A DNA stretch of 64,000 bases from contig NZ_RAHJ01000018.1 in NCBI RefSeq assembly GCF_003605755.1, positions 558,001 to 622,000 of the forward strand. The letters run 5' to 3'. Every line of letters starts with the position of its first letter. The stretch's first letter is position 1. Of this stretch, positions 37,783 to 46,902 are shown piece by piece. Source of the DNA: Tsuneonella suprasediminis (GTDB taxonomy: Bacteria; Pseudomonadota; Alphaproteobacteria; Sphingomonadales; Sphingomonadaceae). Position numbers and translations under genes: made by a program. The notes beneath the pieces are model-generated. The model was not told where the DNA came from. It did not search any database and was given only the letters and a program-made list of their open reading frames with translations.

Positions 37783-38592
37783 TTACGGGCAGAGTGTTTC
37801 CGTTTCGATCGTGATCGTGCCGTCTTCGCCTCTGACTGCCTGAATCGTGCGGCGCGATGTCCCCTCCAGCGCCAGAGCTGTCAGGCGTCCGGTGTTATAG
37901 GCACCGGTATCGATGCCGATCCGGTTGGCGCGCGCATCGACCTCGGCACTGATCGTATGGCCATGCACGATCATGTGTTCGTGCGGCGCATCATATGTGA
38001 TGAATTCTTCGCGGATCCACATCAGGTGATGGCGCTTCTGCTGTTCCAGAGGAACGCCGGGCGCGATCCCGGCATGGACGAACAGATAATCGCCAGCCAG
38101 ATGGTGCGTGTCGAATGCGGCAACAAAGGCGCGATCTTCCTCCGGGATGACCTTGTGCATGATGTCCTGCAATTCATCGAGCGTGGCGTTGTCGTATTCC
38201 TTGCGCTTCACACCATAGCTCATCACCGTTTCCCGGCCGCCGTGGCGCAGGAAATGGCGTAGCATTCCAGTATCCTCGAATGCGGAGAGGAACATTTCCT
38301 CGTGATTGCCGGCCAGCAGAGTGGTGGGGCGTTCGGCCTGTAGCTGGCGGGCGCGAGCGATGACACCGGCGCTATCCGGCCCACGGTCCACCAGATCGCC
38401 CAGCAGCACAATGCGTGTATCGGCAGGGGTGCGGGCGGTATCGTCCTGAGCGATCGCGTCCAGCAACGCATCGAACAGCGCCCGTTGCCCGTGGATATCG
38501 CCTACCGCGTAATAACGTGTGCCTGCCGGCACGGCAGCGATTACCGGGGCGGGTGTATTGGAACGAAAGAGGCGACGGAGAGATGATAGCAT
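37783..38592 (-). CDS. Metallophosphoesterase (PPP-type serine/threonine phosphatase-like)
   Basis: 269 aa. Metal-binding motifs in order: GDIHG (31-35), GDLVDRG (65-71), GNHE (about 95), then VHAG and IVHGHT. This is the small bacterial PPP family, which includes PrpA/PrpB-type protein phosphatases and diadenosine-tetraphosphate hydrolases; the substrate cannot be told. ATG 38592 (MLSSLRRLFRSN) is favoured over an ATG 12 codons earlier because the shorter form fits the family. Confidence 0.88.
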   Translation of the reverse strand: MLSSLRRLFRSNTPAPVIAAVPAGTRYYAVGDIHGQRALFDALLDAIAQDDTARTPADTRIVLLGDLVDRGPDSAGVIARARQLQAERPTTLLAGNHEEMFLSAFEDTGMLRHFLRHGGRETVMSYGVKRKEYDNATLDELQDIMHKVIPEEDRAFVAAFDTHHLAGDYLFVHAGIAPGVPLEQQKRHHLMWIREEFITYDAPHEHMIVHGHTISAEVDARANRIGIDTGAYNTGRLTALALEGTSRRTIQAVRGEDGTITIETETLCP

Positions 38593-38868
38593 AACGATTG
38601 GGCCGGAAGTGCTTTGCGCGCGCGGCACGCAGGCGCCACATAGGCGAGAGCCCTATGGCGGGCAATGGCTGACGCTGGAATGAACCACCCTCTGATGCCT
38701 AAAATCAACACTATGCAGGTGATTTACGATAGTTGGCGACATTTTTCTTGTGCGCTGCAGCATGTCCATGCACATTTATTGTGCATTTACCGCAGATTTC
38801 CGCAATCAAAGATGGGAACGGGTGGATACGCAGGTAGGGACGAAGGCACAAACTTAAAGGAGTTTGCC

Positions 38869-39843
38869 ATGCTCACGTCCATTCGCAGCCTTGCCGCTGC
38901 AACGATTCTCAGTTCGTCCGCCCTCCTCGCAGCGCCTGCTTTGGCGTCCGACAACGGTGGAGCGATTGTCGATACATCGGTCGATGTGTCGTCGCTCGAT
39001 ACCGTGTCGCTGAACGCCACTCCGGCTGCGACCGGCGCTATCGGCGCCATTTCTCTCGACAGCGATGCGCTGTCTTCTGCCGATGCCGCGACATCTCTCG
39101 AAACATCGGGTGCGGTTATCCGCACCAGCCAGCCGGTCGAAGACAGCAACAAGGCAGGCGAAACCGGCCTCACTGTATCGGGCAGCGTAACGCTGGTGAC
39201 CGATTACCGCTTCCGCGGCGTGTCGCTTTCGGCGGGCGATCCGGCGATTCAGGGCGGCATCACAGTCACCCACGACAGCGGCGTGTATGTCGGCACCTGG
39301 GCATCTTCGATTGCGGGTGGTTCGTCATATGGCGATATGGAGCTCGATCTGATCGCCGGGTGGAGCGGCGATGTATCCGATGGCGTCACGTTCGACATCG
39401 GCATGGTCTATTTCGTCTATCCGACCAACGACGGTGCCTTCGACCCGGTCGATTACTGGGAGCCCTATGCCACCGTCAGCACCACTCTGGGGCCGGTCGA
39501 GGCAAGTCTGGGCATCAACTATGCCTGGAAGCAGGACTCGCTGGGCGGAAACGACAACCTCTATCTGCATGGCGAACTGGGCGTCGGCATTCCCAATACG
39601 CCTGTCTCGCTTTCGGCTCACCTCGGATACACCAGCGGGGCGCTCGCACCGGATTACACCGCCGGGCTCAGCACCGACAAAACGGCGTGGGACTGGTCCA
39701 TCGGGGCGAGCATGACTGTGCTCGACAAGCTGGAAATCGGTGTGTCGTACATCGGCGTCGAAGCGCCGCAGGCCAAGGCGCTGGGTGTGGACGATGGTTC
39801 CACCGATGGCACAATTGTCGGCACGCTGGGCGTCAGCTTCTGA
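38869..39843 (+). CDS. TorF-family putative porin (TIGR02001)
   Basis: 324 aa. A signal peptide ends near APALASDN, followed by a Ser/Ala-rich segment of about 70 residues and a beta-barrel of alternating strands starting GLTVSGSVTLVTDYRFRGVS, a family hallmark. It ends in GTIVGTLGVSF with terminal Phe. Probably an outer-membrane channel. AAAGGAG lies before ATG 38869; the open frame upstream has no signal. A 240-bp AT-richer leader separates it from the divergent phosphoesterase gene. Confidence 0.88.
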   Translation: MLTSIRSLAAATILSSSALLAAPALASDNGGAIVDTSVDVSSLDTVSLNATPAATGAIGAISLDSDALSSADAATSLETSGAVIRTSQPVEDSNKAGETGLTVSGSVTLVTDYRFRGVSLSAGDPAIQGGITVTHDSGVYVGTWASSIAGGSSYGDMELDLIAGWSGDVSDGVTFDIGMVYFVYPTNDGAFDPVDYWEPYATVSTTLGPVEASLGINYAWKQDSLGGNDNLYLHGELGVGIPNTPVSLSAHLGYTSGALAPDYTAGLSTDKTAWDWSIGASMTVLDKLEIGVSYIGVEAPQAKALGVDDGSTDGTIVGTLGVSF

Positions 39844-39870
39844 TCCCGACCGACAGCGTTTAAGGGGGGA

Positions 39871-39899
39871 ACGGGGGGCCATTGCGTCCCCCGTTTTTT
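39871..39899 (+). terminator. Terminator after the porin gene
   Basis: ACGGGGG (39871-39877) pairs with CCCCCGT (39888-39894), followed by six T. Confidence 0.9.
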
Positions 39900-39972
39900 G
39901 TCCATCTTCCGTATGGGACTTGTGCAGAGGGTGGATGGGCTGCGATGGGGGCACTGAATTGGAGATTCCCCG

Positions 39973-40413
39973 ATGACGACCAAGTTCCTGCATGCCATGA
40001 TTCGCGTAACCGACCCCGACGCGACGATTGCGTTTTTTAACCTGATCGGCCTGGAAGAAGTCCGCCGCTTCGACGTCGAAGCAGGGCGCTTTACGCTGAT
40101 CTTCCTTGCCGCGCCGGGGGAGGAGGGCGTTGCCGAGGTTGAGCTGACCTACAACTGGCCACCCGAAGACGGTTCCGCCCCTGAAACGTATGATAACGGT
40201 CGCAATTTCGGCCATCTCGCTTACCGCGTCGATGATATCTATGCGACGTGCCAACGGATCATGGATGCCGGGCATACGGTTCACCGTCCGCCGCGCGACG
40301 GGCATATGGCATTCGTGAAATCGCCCGACGGAATTTCGGTCGAACTGCTGCAGGATGGCCATCTCCCGCCGCAAGAGCCTTGGGCAAGCATGGAAAACAC
40401 CGGTACCTGGTAA
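39973..40413 (+). CDS. gloA: Lactoylglutathione lyase (glyoxalase I)
   Basis: Converts the methylglyoxal-glutathione adduct to S-lactoylglutathione. 146 aa with two vicinal-oxygen-chelate repeats. Metal ligands are H7 (KFLHAMIRV), E57 (AEVELTYNW), H81 (NFGHLAYRV) and E124 (ISVELLQ), matching the bacterial Ni/Zn enzyme. Preceded by GGAGATTCCCCG. Single gene between the porin and nhaD. Confidence 0.92.
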   Translation: MTTKFLHAMIRVTDPDATIAFFNLIGLEEVRRFDVEAGRFTLIFLAAPGEEGVAEVELTYNWPPEDGSAPETYDNGRNFGHLAYRVDDIYATCQRIMDAGHTVHRPPRDGHMAFVKSPDGISVELLQDGHLPPQEPWASMENTGTW

Positions 40414-40501
40414 TCCGGGTGAGGCGGCTCGCGGGCGACTTTGGTCGCAAACGGGCCGCTTGCGCTGGCTTTAGCGCGATGAATTTGCGAAGGGCGCGGG
40501 T

Positions 40502-41812
40502 ATGGTAACCACGCTCGTTCTCATCTTCATCGTCGCTTACATATTCATCGCGCTGGAAGAACCCACCGGCGTCAACAAATCCGCTGCCGCTCTGATCGGG
40601 GCAGGTCTGTTGTGGACCGTGTACGCCCTTGCTTCGGCAAGCCCGGATATCGTTGACGAGAACCTGTCCGAATCGCTGGTCAACACCGCGCAAATCGCGT
40701 TCTTTCTGCTGGGTGCGATGACGGTGGTCGAGGTGGTCGATGCCCATGATGGCTTTGCTGTCATCACATCCCGTATGCGAGCGCAGACAATGGCCACATT
40801 GGTGTGGTTCATCTCGTTCGTCACGTTCTTCCTTTCGGCCGCGCTCGATAACCTTACGACGACGATCGTGATCGTCTCGCTGGTTCGCAAGTTGCTGAAA
40901 GAGCGGGAGGATCGCCTGTTGGTGACCGGCATGGTGGTGATCGCCGCCAATGCAGGCGGTGCGTGGTCCCCCATTGGCGACGTGACCACCACGATGCTGT
41001 GGATCAACGGCGAAGTGACCACGGCTGCGATCACCAGCAAGCTGATCCTGCCGAGCCTTGTCAACATGCTCGTCCCGCTGATGATCGTCAGTTACTGGCT
41101 GCGCGGACGCAAGGTCGTCGCGCCCGATCCAGTGACAGTGGGTGCCGGTGATGAACCGATTTACGAAACCCCTGCTCTCGAACGCAATGTGATGTTCGCG
41201 CTGGGGCTGGGCACATTGCTGGCGGTGCCGGTGTTCAAGGGGATTACCCATCTGCCGCCGTTCCTCGGCATCCTGTTCGGATTGGGGCTGGTGTGGGCGG
41301 TGGGCGATCTGATGCACCGCGACAAGCCGTGGGAAGAACGGCAGCAGGTGACAATCGTCAACGCGCTGGCGCGGATCGATATGAGTGCCATTACCTTCTT
41401 CGTCGGTATCCTGCTGGCGGTGGCGACACTGGAACATGCCGGGGTGCTGGCCAGTGTGGCGCAATGGCTCGATACCGAAATCGGCAGGCTGGATGTGATC
41501 GTGATGGTGTTCGGCGCAGTCAGTGCCATCGTCGATAACGTGCCGATGGTGGCTGCAGCGATGGGTATGTACCCGATGGACCTTTACCCGCAGGACAGCT
41601 TCCTGTGGGAATTCATGGCCTATTGCGCGGGAACGGGCGGATCGATCCTGATTATCGGTTCTGCTGCGGGCGTAGCAGCGATGGGCATCGAGAAGATCGA
41701 TTTCCTGTGGTATCTCCGCAAGTTCAGCCCCCTGGCAATTCTTGGCTATCTTGCCGGAGCGAGTATCTATCTGCTGGAAACCGAGGCGCTGGTGAGAGTG
41801 GCCGGAGGCTGA
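40502..41812 (+). CDS. nhaD: Na+/H+ antiporter NhaD
   Basis: 436-aa inner-membrane antiporter with about 11-12 hydrophobic segments. Family signatures: ALDNLTTTIVIVSLVRKLL, NAGGAWSPIGDVTTTMLWI and FGAVSAIVDNVPMVAAAMGM, each with acidic or polar residues inside the membrane. Active at alkaline pH and high Na+ in halophiles and marine bacteria. It faces nhaA across a 291-bp gap, giving two unrelated Na+/H+ antiporters side by side. Confidence 0.94.
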   Translation: MVTTLVLIFIVAYIFIALEEPTGVNKSAAALIGAGLLWTVYALASASPDIVDENLSESLVNTAQIAFFLLGAMTVVEVVDAHDGFAVITSRMRAQTMATLVWFISFVTFFLSAALDNLTTTIVIVSLVRKLLKEREDRLLVTGMVVIAANAGGAWSPIGDVTTTMLWINGEVTTAAITSKLILPSLVNMLVPLMIVSYWLRGRKVVAPDPVTVGAGDEPIYETPALERNVMFALGLGTLLAVPVFKGITHLPPFLGILFGLGLVWAVGDLMHRDKPWEERQQVTIVNALARIDMSAITFFVGILLAVATLEHAGVLASVAQWLDTEIGRLDVIVMVFGAVSAIVDNVPMVAAAMGMYPMDLYPQDSFLWEFMAYCAGTGGSILIIGSAAGVAAMGIEKIDFLWYLRKFSPLAILGYLAGASIYLLETEALVRVAGG

Positions 41813-41896
41813 ACCGGCGATGGCATCGCCGGTGCCGTTTCTGGCTGAATAGCGGGTGGCTACATAGCCTGTCGCCACTCGCTGCGGAGTGAGACA

Positions 41897-41933
41897 TGGA
41901 CCACATGTTACACTGTCCTGAGCCGAAAAAGTC
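41897..41933. repeat. Three-copy motif, copy B (between nhaD and nhaA)
   Basis: CATGTTACACTGTCCTGA at 41903-41920 within a longer match to the ispG copy (TGGACC on one side, AAAAAGTC on the other). Here no gene start lies downstream in the orientation seen at ispG and queE. Confidence 0.7.
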
Positions 41934-42103
41934 AGGCCTTTGCATGAGGGCGTAAGCCGACCGGAGTTGGCGGCAATTGCCCTGATACCATGCGCGCTGA
42001 CCATGCCCCGTCATGCCAGTTGCCCGCCGTGTAGGACAGCAAGGCGTTAAGGGGCAGTCAGTGGCGAGCCTCAGGGCGGAGGGAGAACCCGTTGAAGCGG
42101 CGG

Positions 42104-43336
42104 TCAGTCTTTGCTCGCGCCCTCACTGGCATCGGCCTGCGGCGCCAGACGCAGGAGGGTGTAGCCAATTGCGACCGATATCAGTGTGCCCGTCAGCACG
42201 CCCAGTTTCGCCTGCTCGAACAATTCGTTGTTGTTGGCGAATGCCATCGTGCCGATAAACAGGCTCATCGTGAACCCGATCCCGCATAATGCGGCCACAC
42301 CCCAGATGTGCATCCATGTTCCGCCGGCCGGTGGCTTGGCAATGCCGAGCCACTTGGCGCCGAGTATCGCGCTAAGGATACCGGCCTGCTTGCCCAGAAC
42401 CAGCCCGCCGGCAATGGCCAGCGGCAGCGGCGCGAAGAAGCCGTCCAGCCCAATTCCGCGCAGATCGACCCCGGCGTTTGCGAAACCGAACAGGGGAACC
42501 ACGAGATAGGCGTTCCAGGGGGCCAGCCCATGTTCGGCCTTGACCAACAGGGGGTTGCCCTTGCGGTTACGCATCGGAATCATCAGCGCAGCAACAACCC
42601 CGGCGATGGTGGCGTGGACGCCGGAATTGAGCACACAGACCCACAGCACGATCGCTGCCAGCGCATATACCATCAGGTTATCGACCCGGCGCATGTTCAT
42701 CACTGCCAGAATCGCGACGACAGCGACCGAGGCGATCAGCCACATCGCCTTGACCTGAGCGGTATAGAACAACGCGATGATCGCCACTGCGCCGATATCG
42801 TCGACAATCGCGACAGTGAGCAGGAACAGGCGCAGCGATTGCGGCACTCTGTTGCCCAGCAGGCCGACGATGCCCATCGCGAAGGCGATATCCGTCGCCG
42901 CCGGGATTGCCCAGCCCCGCGAGAGAACGGGATCGTCACCGGCAACGAGTATGAAAATCACGGCGGGGATCGCCATGCCGGCCGCAGCAGCCAGCACGGG
43001 CAGGCGGCGGGCCATCGGATTCGACAAATCGCCTTCGACCAGTTCGCGCTTCACCTCCAGCCCGACCACGAAGAAAAACACTGCCATCAGACCATCGTTG
43101 ATCCACAGGTGCAAATTATCCAGCTTGGGCACCGGTGTGAATGGCAGCGTTGCATGGAACAGCGAGTGATAGGCATCGGACAGCGGCGAATTGGCGATGA
43201 TCATCGCGGCAATTGCCACCAAAATCAGCAAGATCCCTTCGCGAGCATCGGAAACGAATAACGCCTTCACCGGGGCAATGGTGACGGCCTTTACCGGGGC
43301 GACAACGGCGGCGAGCGGGCTGCGATGTTTGGACAT
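42104..43336 (-). CDS. nhaA: Na+/H+ antiporter NhaA
   Basis: 410-aa pH-regulated antiporter (2 H+ per Na+). The acidic pair of the ion site is in the segment GWAIPAATDIAFAMGIVGLL (second Asp) and the following VAIVDDIGAVAIIALFYT. HLWINDGLMAVFFFVVGLEV is the conserved N-terminal part. A 28-residue Ala/Val-rich leader precedes helix 1. Convergent with nhaD and divergent from the NfrB-like gene. Confidence 0.96.
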   Translation of the reverse strand: MSKHRSPLAAVVAPVKAVTIAPVKALFVSDAREGILLILVAIAAMIIANSPLSDAYHSLFHATLPFTPVPKLDNLHLWINDGLMAVFFFVVGLEVKRELVEGDLSNPMARRLPVLAAAAGMAIPAVIFILVAGDDPVLSRGWAIPAATDIAFAMGIVGLLGNRVPQSLRLFLLTVAIVDDIGAVAIIALFYTAQVKAMWLIASVAVVAILAVMNMRRVDNLMVYALAAIVLWVCVLNSGVHATIAGVVAALMIPMRNRKGNPLLVKAEHGLAPWNAYLVVPLFGFANAGVDLRGIGLDGFFAPLPLAIAGGLVLGKQAGILSAILGAKWLGIAKPPAGGTWMHIWGVAALCGIGFTMSLFIGTMAFANNNELFEQAKLGVLTGTLISVAIGYTLLRLAPQADASEGASKD

Positions 43337-43389
43337 GAATGCTGTCTTTGAACAACTGGATCATTCGTTGCAAGCGGAAGCTTGCTCCT

Positions 43390-43556
43390 TTAGGTGGGTA
43401 AGTAATGATTCGCCAAAATGATAAATAAGAAATGTTAAATTCATTAATTTTGACGACATGCGTTTTTATAAATGAATTATCCACATTATCAATTATAATA
43501 TTTATTATAGGTTTTATTGATGAACTTATAATAGATTTAATTTGGATTCGCCTTGC
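43390..43556. other. AT-rich patch covering the promoter and first 40 codons of the NfrB-like gene
   Basis: About 165 bp rich in ATTTA, ATAAT and TTATAA, in contrast to the GC-rich DNA on both sides. It holds the nfrB-like promoter and the codons of the first membrane helix. The composition returns to normal abruptly near 43550. Confidence 0.75.
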
Positions 43557-44832
43557 GGTGAAGATGCGCTGGCAATCCCGCACAATAAGGATAACCGATC
43601 GGTTGGGTGAGAGTGTGTCGGGCAACGCCGCAGTATTCGTGGCTGCCTGGCGCGAAAGCCGTGTAATCGGGCCAACCTTGCGCCATATGACGCGACAATG
43701 GGGCGATGGTGCACTGACTATCTATGTCGGATGCTACCCGAACGATCCGGCCACCATCGATGCAGTCATGCAGATTGCGGCATGTGATCCGCGTATCCGA
43801 CTGGTGATAACCGATCATGCCGGGCCTACGACAAAGGCCGATTGTCTCAACCGCCTCTATCGTGCGCTGTGCGATGACGAGAAGCGATCGGGCGTACCAT
43901 TTCGCATGGTCGTGATCCATGATGCCGAAGACATGGTGGATCGGGCGGCGATGGATGTGTTCGACCGGGCGATCGATACCTGTGCTCTTGTGCAATTACC
44001 GGTGATCCCCGCTGCGCTGCCCGATTCCCGCTGGATCGGTTCGCATTACTGCGAGGAATTTGCCGAAGCGCATACCAAGACAATGCTGGTGCGCGATGCG
44101 ATCGGCGCAGGCATTCCAACGGCGGGGGTCGGCTGTGCCATAGCCCGGCCAATGCTCGGCAGGCTTTCCGCCCGGCGCGGAATGGATGGTCCGTTCGATG
44201 ATGACAGCCTTACCGAAGACTACGCACTTGGCCTCGAAATTGCCGCGATGGGCGGGCGCAGCCGGTTTATCCGTTGCCGCGCGCCGGATGGCCGACTGGT
44301 GGCGACGCGCGCTGCCTTTCCCAGCCGGCTGGACATGGCGGTGCGCCAGAAGGCCCGCTGGATTGAGGGGATATCCTTCCAGTCGTGGGATCGGCTTGGC
44401 TGGGGCCGGACCATGCTGGACACATGGATGCGGATGCGCGACCGGCGCGGGCCGCTGGCGGCGCTGGCACTGGTACTGGCCTATCTGACAATTGTATGGA
44501 ACGGAGTGGTTCTGACTCTTGGGCTGGCAGGTGTGAACTGGCCGCCGGAGGCCACATTGCTTTCTCCAGCGATGCGTGCGTTTCTCTGGCTGATGCTGTT
44601 CGGGGTGATCTGGCGGGCCATTTTCCGCTTCGGCTTCACTGCACATGAATATGGTCTGGCAGAAGGGGCGCGCGCATTGATGCGTATCCCGGTAGCGAAC
44701 ATTATCGCCATTATGGCTGGGCGACGCGCGCTGTGGAACTATCTGCGGACGTTACGCGGACATACGCCGCGCTGGGACAAGACCAGCCACCAGGTTCACC
44801 CGGATATGCCCGATGCCGGGGCCACGGCATGA
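43432..44832 (+). CDS. NfrB-like membrane glycosyltransferase, short form
   Basis: 466 aa. The first helix (IIIFIIGFIDELIIDLIWIR) matches the NfrB family start. The GT2 domain has TTKADCLNRLYRAL, VIHDAEDMVDR (the D-x-D-type motif), EDYALGLEIA and RQKARWIEG (the Q-x-x-R-W motif), followed by three or four C-terminal helices. It should polymerise and pass a polysaccharide through the inner membrane. E. coli NfrB is much longer and has a C-terminal MshEN domain that binds c-di-GMP; that domain is absent here. The stop overlaps the next gene (ATGA). Confidence 0.82.
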   Translation: MLNSLILTTCVFINELSTLSIIIFIIGFIDELIIDLIWIRLAVKMRWQSRTIRITDRLGESVSGNAAVFVAAWRESRVIGPTLRHMTRQWGDGALTIYVGCYPNDPATIDAVMQIAACDPRIRLVITDHAGPTTKADCLNRLYRALCDDEKRSGVPFRMVVIHDAEDMVDRAAMDVFDRAIDTCALVQLPVIPAALPDSRWIGSHYCEEFAEAHTKTMLVRDAIGAGIPTAGVGCAIARPMLGRLSARRGMDGPFDDDSLTEDYALGLEIAAMGGRSRFIRCRAPDGRLVATRAAFPSRLDMAVRQKARWIEGISFQSWDRLGWGRTMLDTWMRMRDRRGPLAALALVLAYLTIVWNGVVLTLGLAGVNWPPEATLLSPAMRAFLWLMLFGVIWRAIFRFGFTAHEYGLAEGARALMRIPVANIIAIMAGRRALWNYLRTLRGHTPRWDKTSHQVHPDMPDAGATA

Positions 44833-45938
44833 CGGGATTGCGGTGCGCGTCGCAGCGACGTGGCAGGCCGATCGTCGCTTTCGCAGGGTTGCTGGCGGTG
44901 TGGATCGCCATTCGTCTTGCCGTGTGGAACTGGCCGACCGATGAGGCACATCGGCCCGTCGGATCGGCGCCATCTGTCTCTCTGCCAATCCCGCGCGCGC
45001 CAGATGACACCCCCTTCATGATGGTATCCCCGATTGGCAGTCCTGTAGGCAGCCCTGAGAGAATGGCGACACCGAACAGGCGCGTGGCCATCGGATCTAA
45101 ATGGAGGGCAACCGCAAGGTCGGTGGCGGTGCGGGGGCGCATGGCGCCCGATACGCCCCCCGTCGCTGTCGGCACCGCAGCGGCTTCATGTCCGGCCTGT
45201 TCTCCACATCGCCAGCAGCGTGTTTCACCAGCTGCCCCGACCTCTCCTGCCACGCAGCCCGCGCACCGGGCGGCGCAAGTGCCGCTCTGGCGAATCGATA
45301 GCTGGGTTTTCTATCGCCCGACCGCGTCGTTGCGACGGTTCGCGTCCAGCGGCAACCGTCCGTCGACGTATGGAGGCAGTCAGGCCGGGATCGTGCTGCG
45401 TCGTGCGCTATCGCGCGACGACCATCGGGCATTTCTCTATACCCGGCTGACCGCCACCCCCGCTCAGCCGCGCCAGAGCGAGCTGGCGATCGGTATCGGG
45501 GGGAAGCCGCTGCCCGATGTGCCCTTGCAGATGCAGGCCGAAATGCGCGTATTCGATCAGGGCGGCCAAACCGAGGCACGCCCCGCTCTCGCTGCTGTGG
45601 CGGAATTGCCCGCGACACAACTCCCGCTCGGCGGAACGGCAACGGGCTATCTCCAGTCGGGTTACGTAGGGGGAGGGTACGCCACGGCGTTTATCGATGG
45701 CCATTTGCGGGTCGAACGCGAAGTGGCCACTACATCCACTGCGCGCCTGTTCGTTGGTGGCGGTGTATGGGGCGGGGTGCAGCGCGGTGCGGGGAGGCTC
45801 GATATCGGGCCATCGGTGGCCGTGAACTGGGATACCGGGCCGGTTCCCTTGCGTCTGGCATTGGACTACCGTCTTAAACTGGCAGGTGACGCAGACCCGC
45901 CAGATGGCGTTGCCGTAACGCTTTCTGCGGGTTTCTGA
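44829..45938 (+). CDS. NfrA-like C-terminal domain protein, short form
   Basis: 369 aa. N-terminal membrane anchor or signal (IVAFAGLLAVWIAIRLAVWN), a Pro/Ala-rich linker of about 130 residues, then a domain resembling the NfrA C-terminus: SQAGIVLRRALSRDDHRAFL, ELAIGIGGKPLPDVPLQMQA, AEMRVFDQGG, and barrel-like strands to the end (GVAVTLSAGF, terminal Phe). E. coli NfrA, the phage N4 receptor, is about 990 residues and carries long repeats missing here. Coupled to the NfrB-like gene by an ATGA overlap. Confidence 0.7.
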   Translation: MTGLRCASQRRGRPIVAFAGLLAVWIAIRLAVWNWPTDEAHRPVGSAPSVSLPIPRAPDDTPFMMVSPIGSPVGSPERMATPNRRVAIGSKWRATARSVAVRGRMAPDTPPVAVGTAAASCPACSPHRQQRVSPAAPTSPATQPAHRAAQVPLWRIDSWVFYRPTASLRRFASSGNRPSTYGGSQAGIVLRRALSRDDHRAFLYTRLTATPAQPRQSELAIGIGGKPLPDVPLQMQAEMRVFDQGGQTEARPALAAVAELPATQLPLGGTATGYLQSGYVGGGYATAFIDGHLRVEREVATTSTARLFVGGGVWGGVQRGAGRLDIGPSVAVNWDTGPVPLRLALDYRLKLAGDADPPDGVAVTLSAGF

Positions 45939-45984
45939 TCACACGGCACTTCCAACCGTCGCACCATGCGACTAGGGATTCGCT

Positions 45985-46902
45985 ATGGACGTATACCTCC
46001 CGATCGCGAACCTGTCGGTCAACGGGCTGGTTATCGTCCTGCTCGGTGCGCTTACGGGTGTCCTGTCGGGCCTGTTCGGGGTGGGCGGTGGCTTCCTGAC
46101 GACGCCGCTGATGATCTTCTACGGTATTCCGCCGACAGTCGCGGCCGCTTCTGCTACGACGCAGGTGACCGGGGCCAGCGTGTCGGGGGTTATCGCGCAC
46201 AGCCGCCGGGGCGGTGTCGATTACCAGATGGGTGGGGTGACCGTGGTCGGCGGTATCCTCGGCACAGGGCTTGGGGCCTTGTTGTTCAACTTCCTCGAAT
46301 CCGTCGGCCAGATCGATACCGCGATCAATATTCTCTATGTCGTTCTGCTGGGCACGATCGGCACGCTGATGGCCAAGGAATCGTGGGGCGCGATCAAGGC
46401 CAGCCGTTCTGGCGAAGGGCGTCCACGTGCGGCCAAGCGGCGGCACCACCCGCTGGTCGCCAGCCTGCCGCTGCGCTGGCGGTTCTATCGCTCGGGCCTG
46501 TATATCTCGCCGCTGGCGCCGCTGCTGCTCGGCATGTTCGTCGGCATTCTGACGATGCTGATGGGGGTGGGCGGCGGCTTCATCCTCGTGCCGGCGATGC
46601 TCTACATTCTGGGGATGAGCGCGGGTGTGGTTGTCGGCACCAGCCTGTTCAACGTCATGTTCGTGACGATGGTATCGACCATGATGCACGCGTTGACGAC
46701 GAAGGCGGTCGATATCGTGCTGGCGGCGCTGCTGTTGCTCGGTTCGGTGTCGGGCGCGCAGCTCGGTTCGATGCTGGCGCAGAAGGCCAAGCCTGAATCG
46801 CTACGTTTCATCCTCGCCGCCATCGTGCTGCTCATTGCCTTGCGGATGCTCTATGGCCTGAGCGTGCGGCCAGACGAGATTTTCACGGTGATCCCGCTGT
46901 GA
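45985..46902 (+). CDS. TSUP-family exporter (TauE/SafE type)
   Basis: 305-aa inner-membrane protein with about eight helices in two repeats. The repeats carry LTGVLSGLFGVGGGFLTTPL and VGILTMLMGVGGGFILVPAM, the TSUP hallmark. Members move sulfite, sulfoacetate or other organosulfur anions; the substrate is not shown. A basic cytoplasmic loop (about 140-165) separates the halves. Overlaps the TIGR02186 gene by 4 bp. Confidence 0.9.
   Translation: MDVYLPIANLSVNGLVIVLLGALTGVLSGLFGVGGGFLTTPLMIFYGIPPTVAAASATTQVTGASVSGVIAHSRRGGVDYQMGGVTVVGGILGTGLGALLFNFLESVGQIDTAINILYVVLLGTIGTLMAKESWGAIKASRSGEGRPRAAKRRHHPLVASLPLRWRFYRSGLYISPLAPLLLGMFVGILTMLMGVGGGFILVPAMLYILGMSAGVVVGTSLFNVMFVTMVSTMMHALTTKAVDIVLAALLLLGSVSGAQLGSMLAQKAKPESLRFILAAIVLLIALRMLYGLSVRPDEIFTVIPL

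Noticed and set aside
40259-42004. 581-codon minus-strand frame over nhaD
   Set aside because: Antisense to a well-supported antiporter; His/Gln/Arg-rich without motifs.
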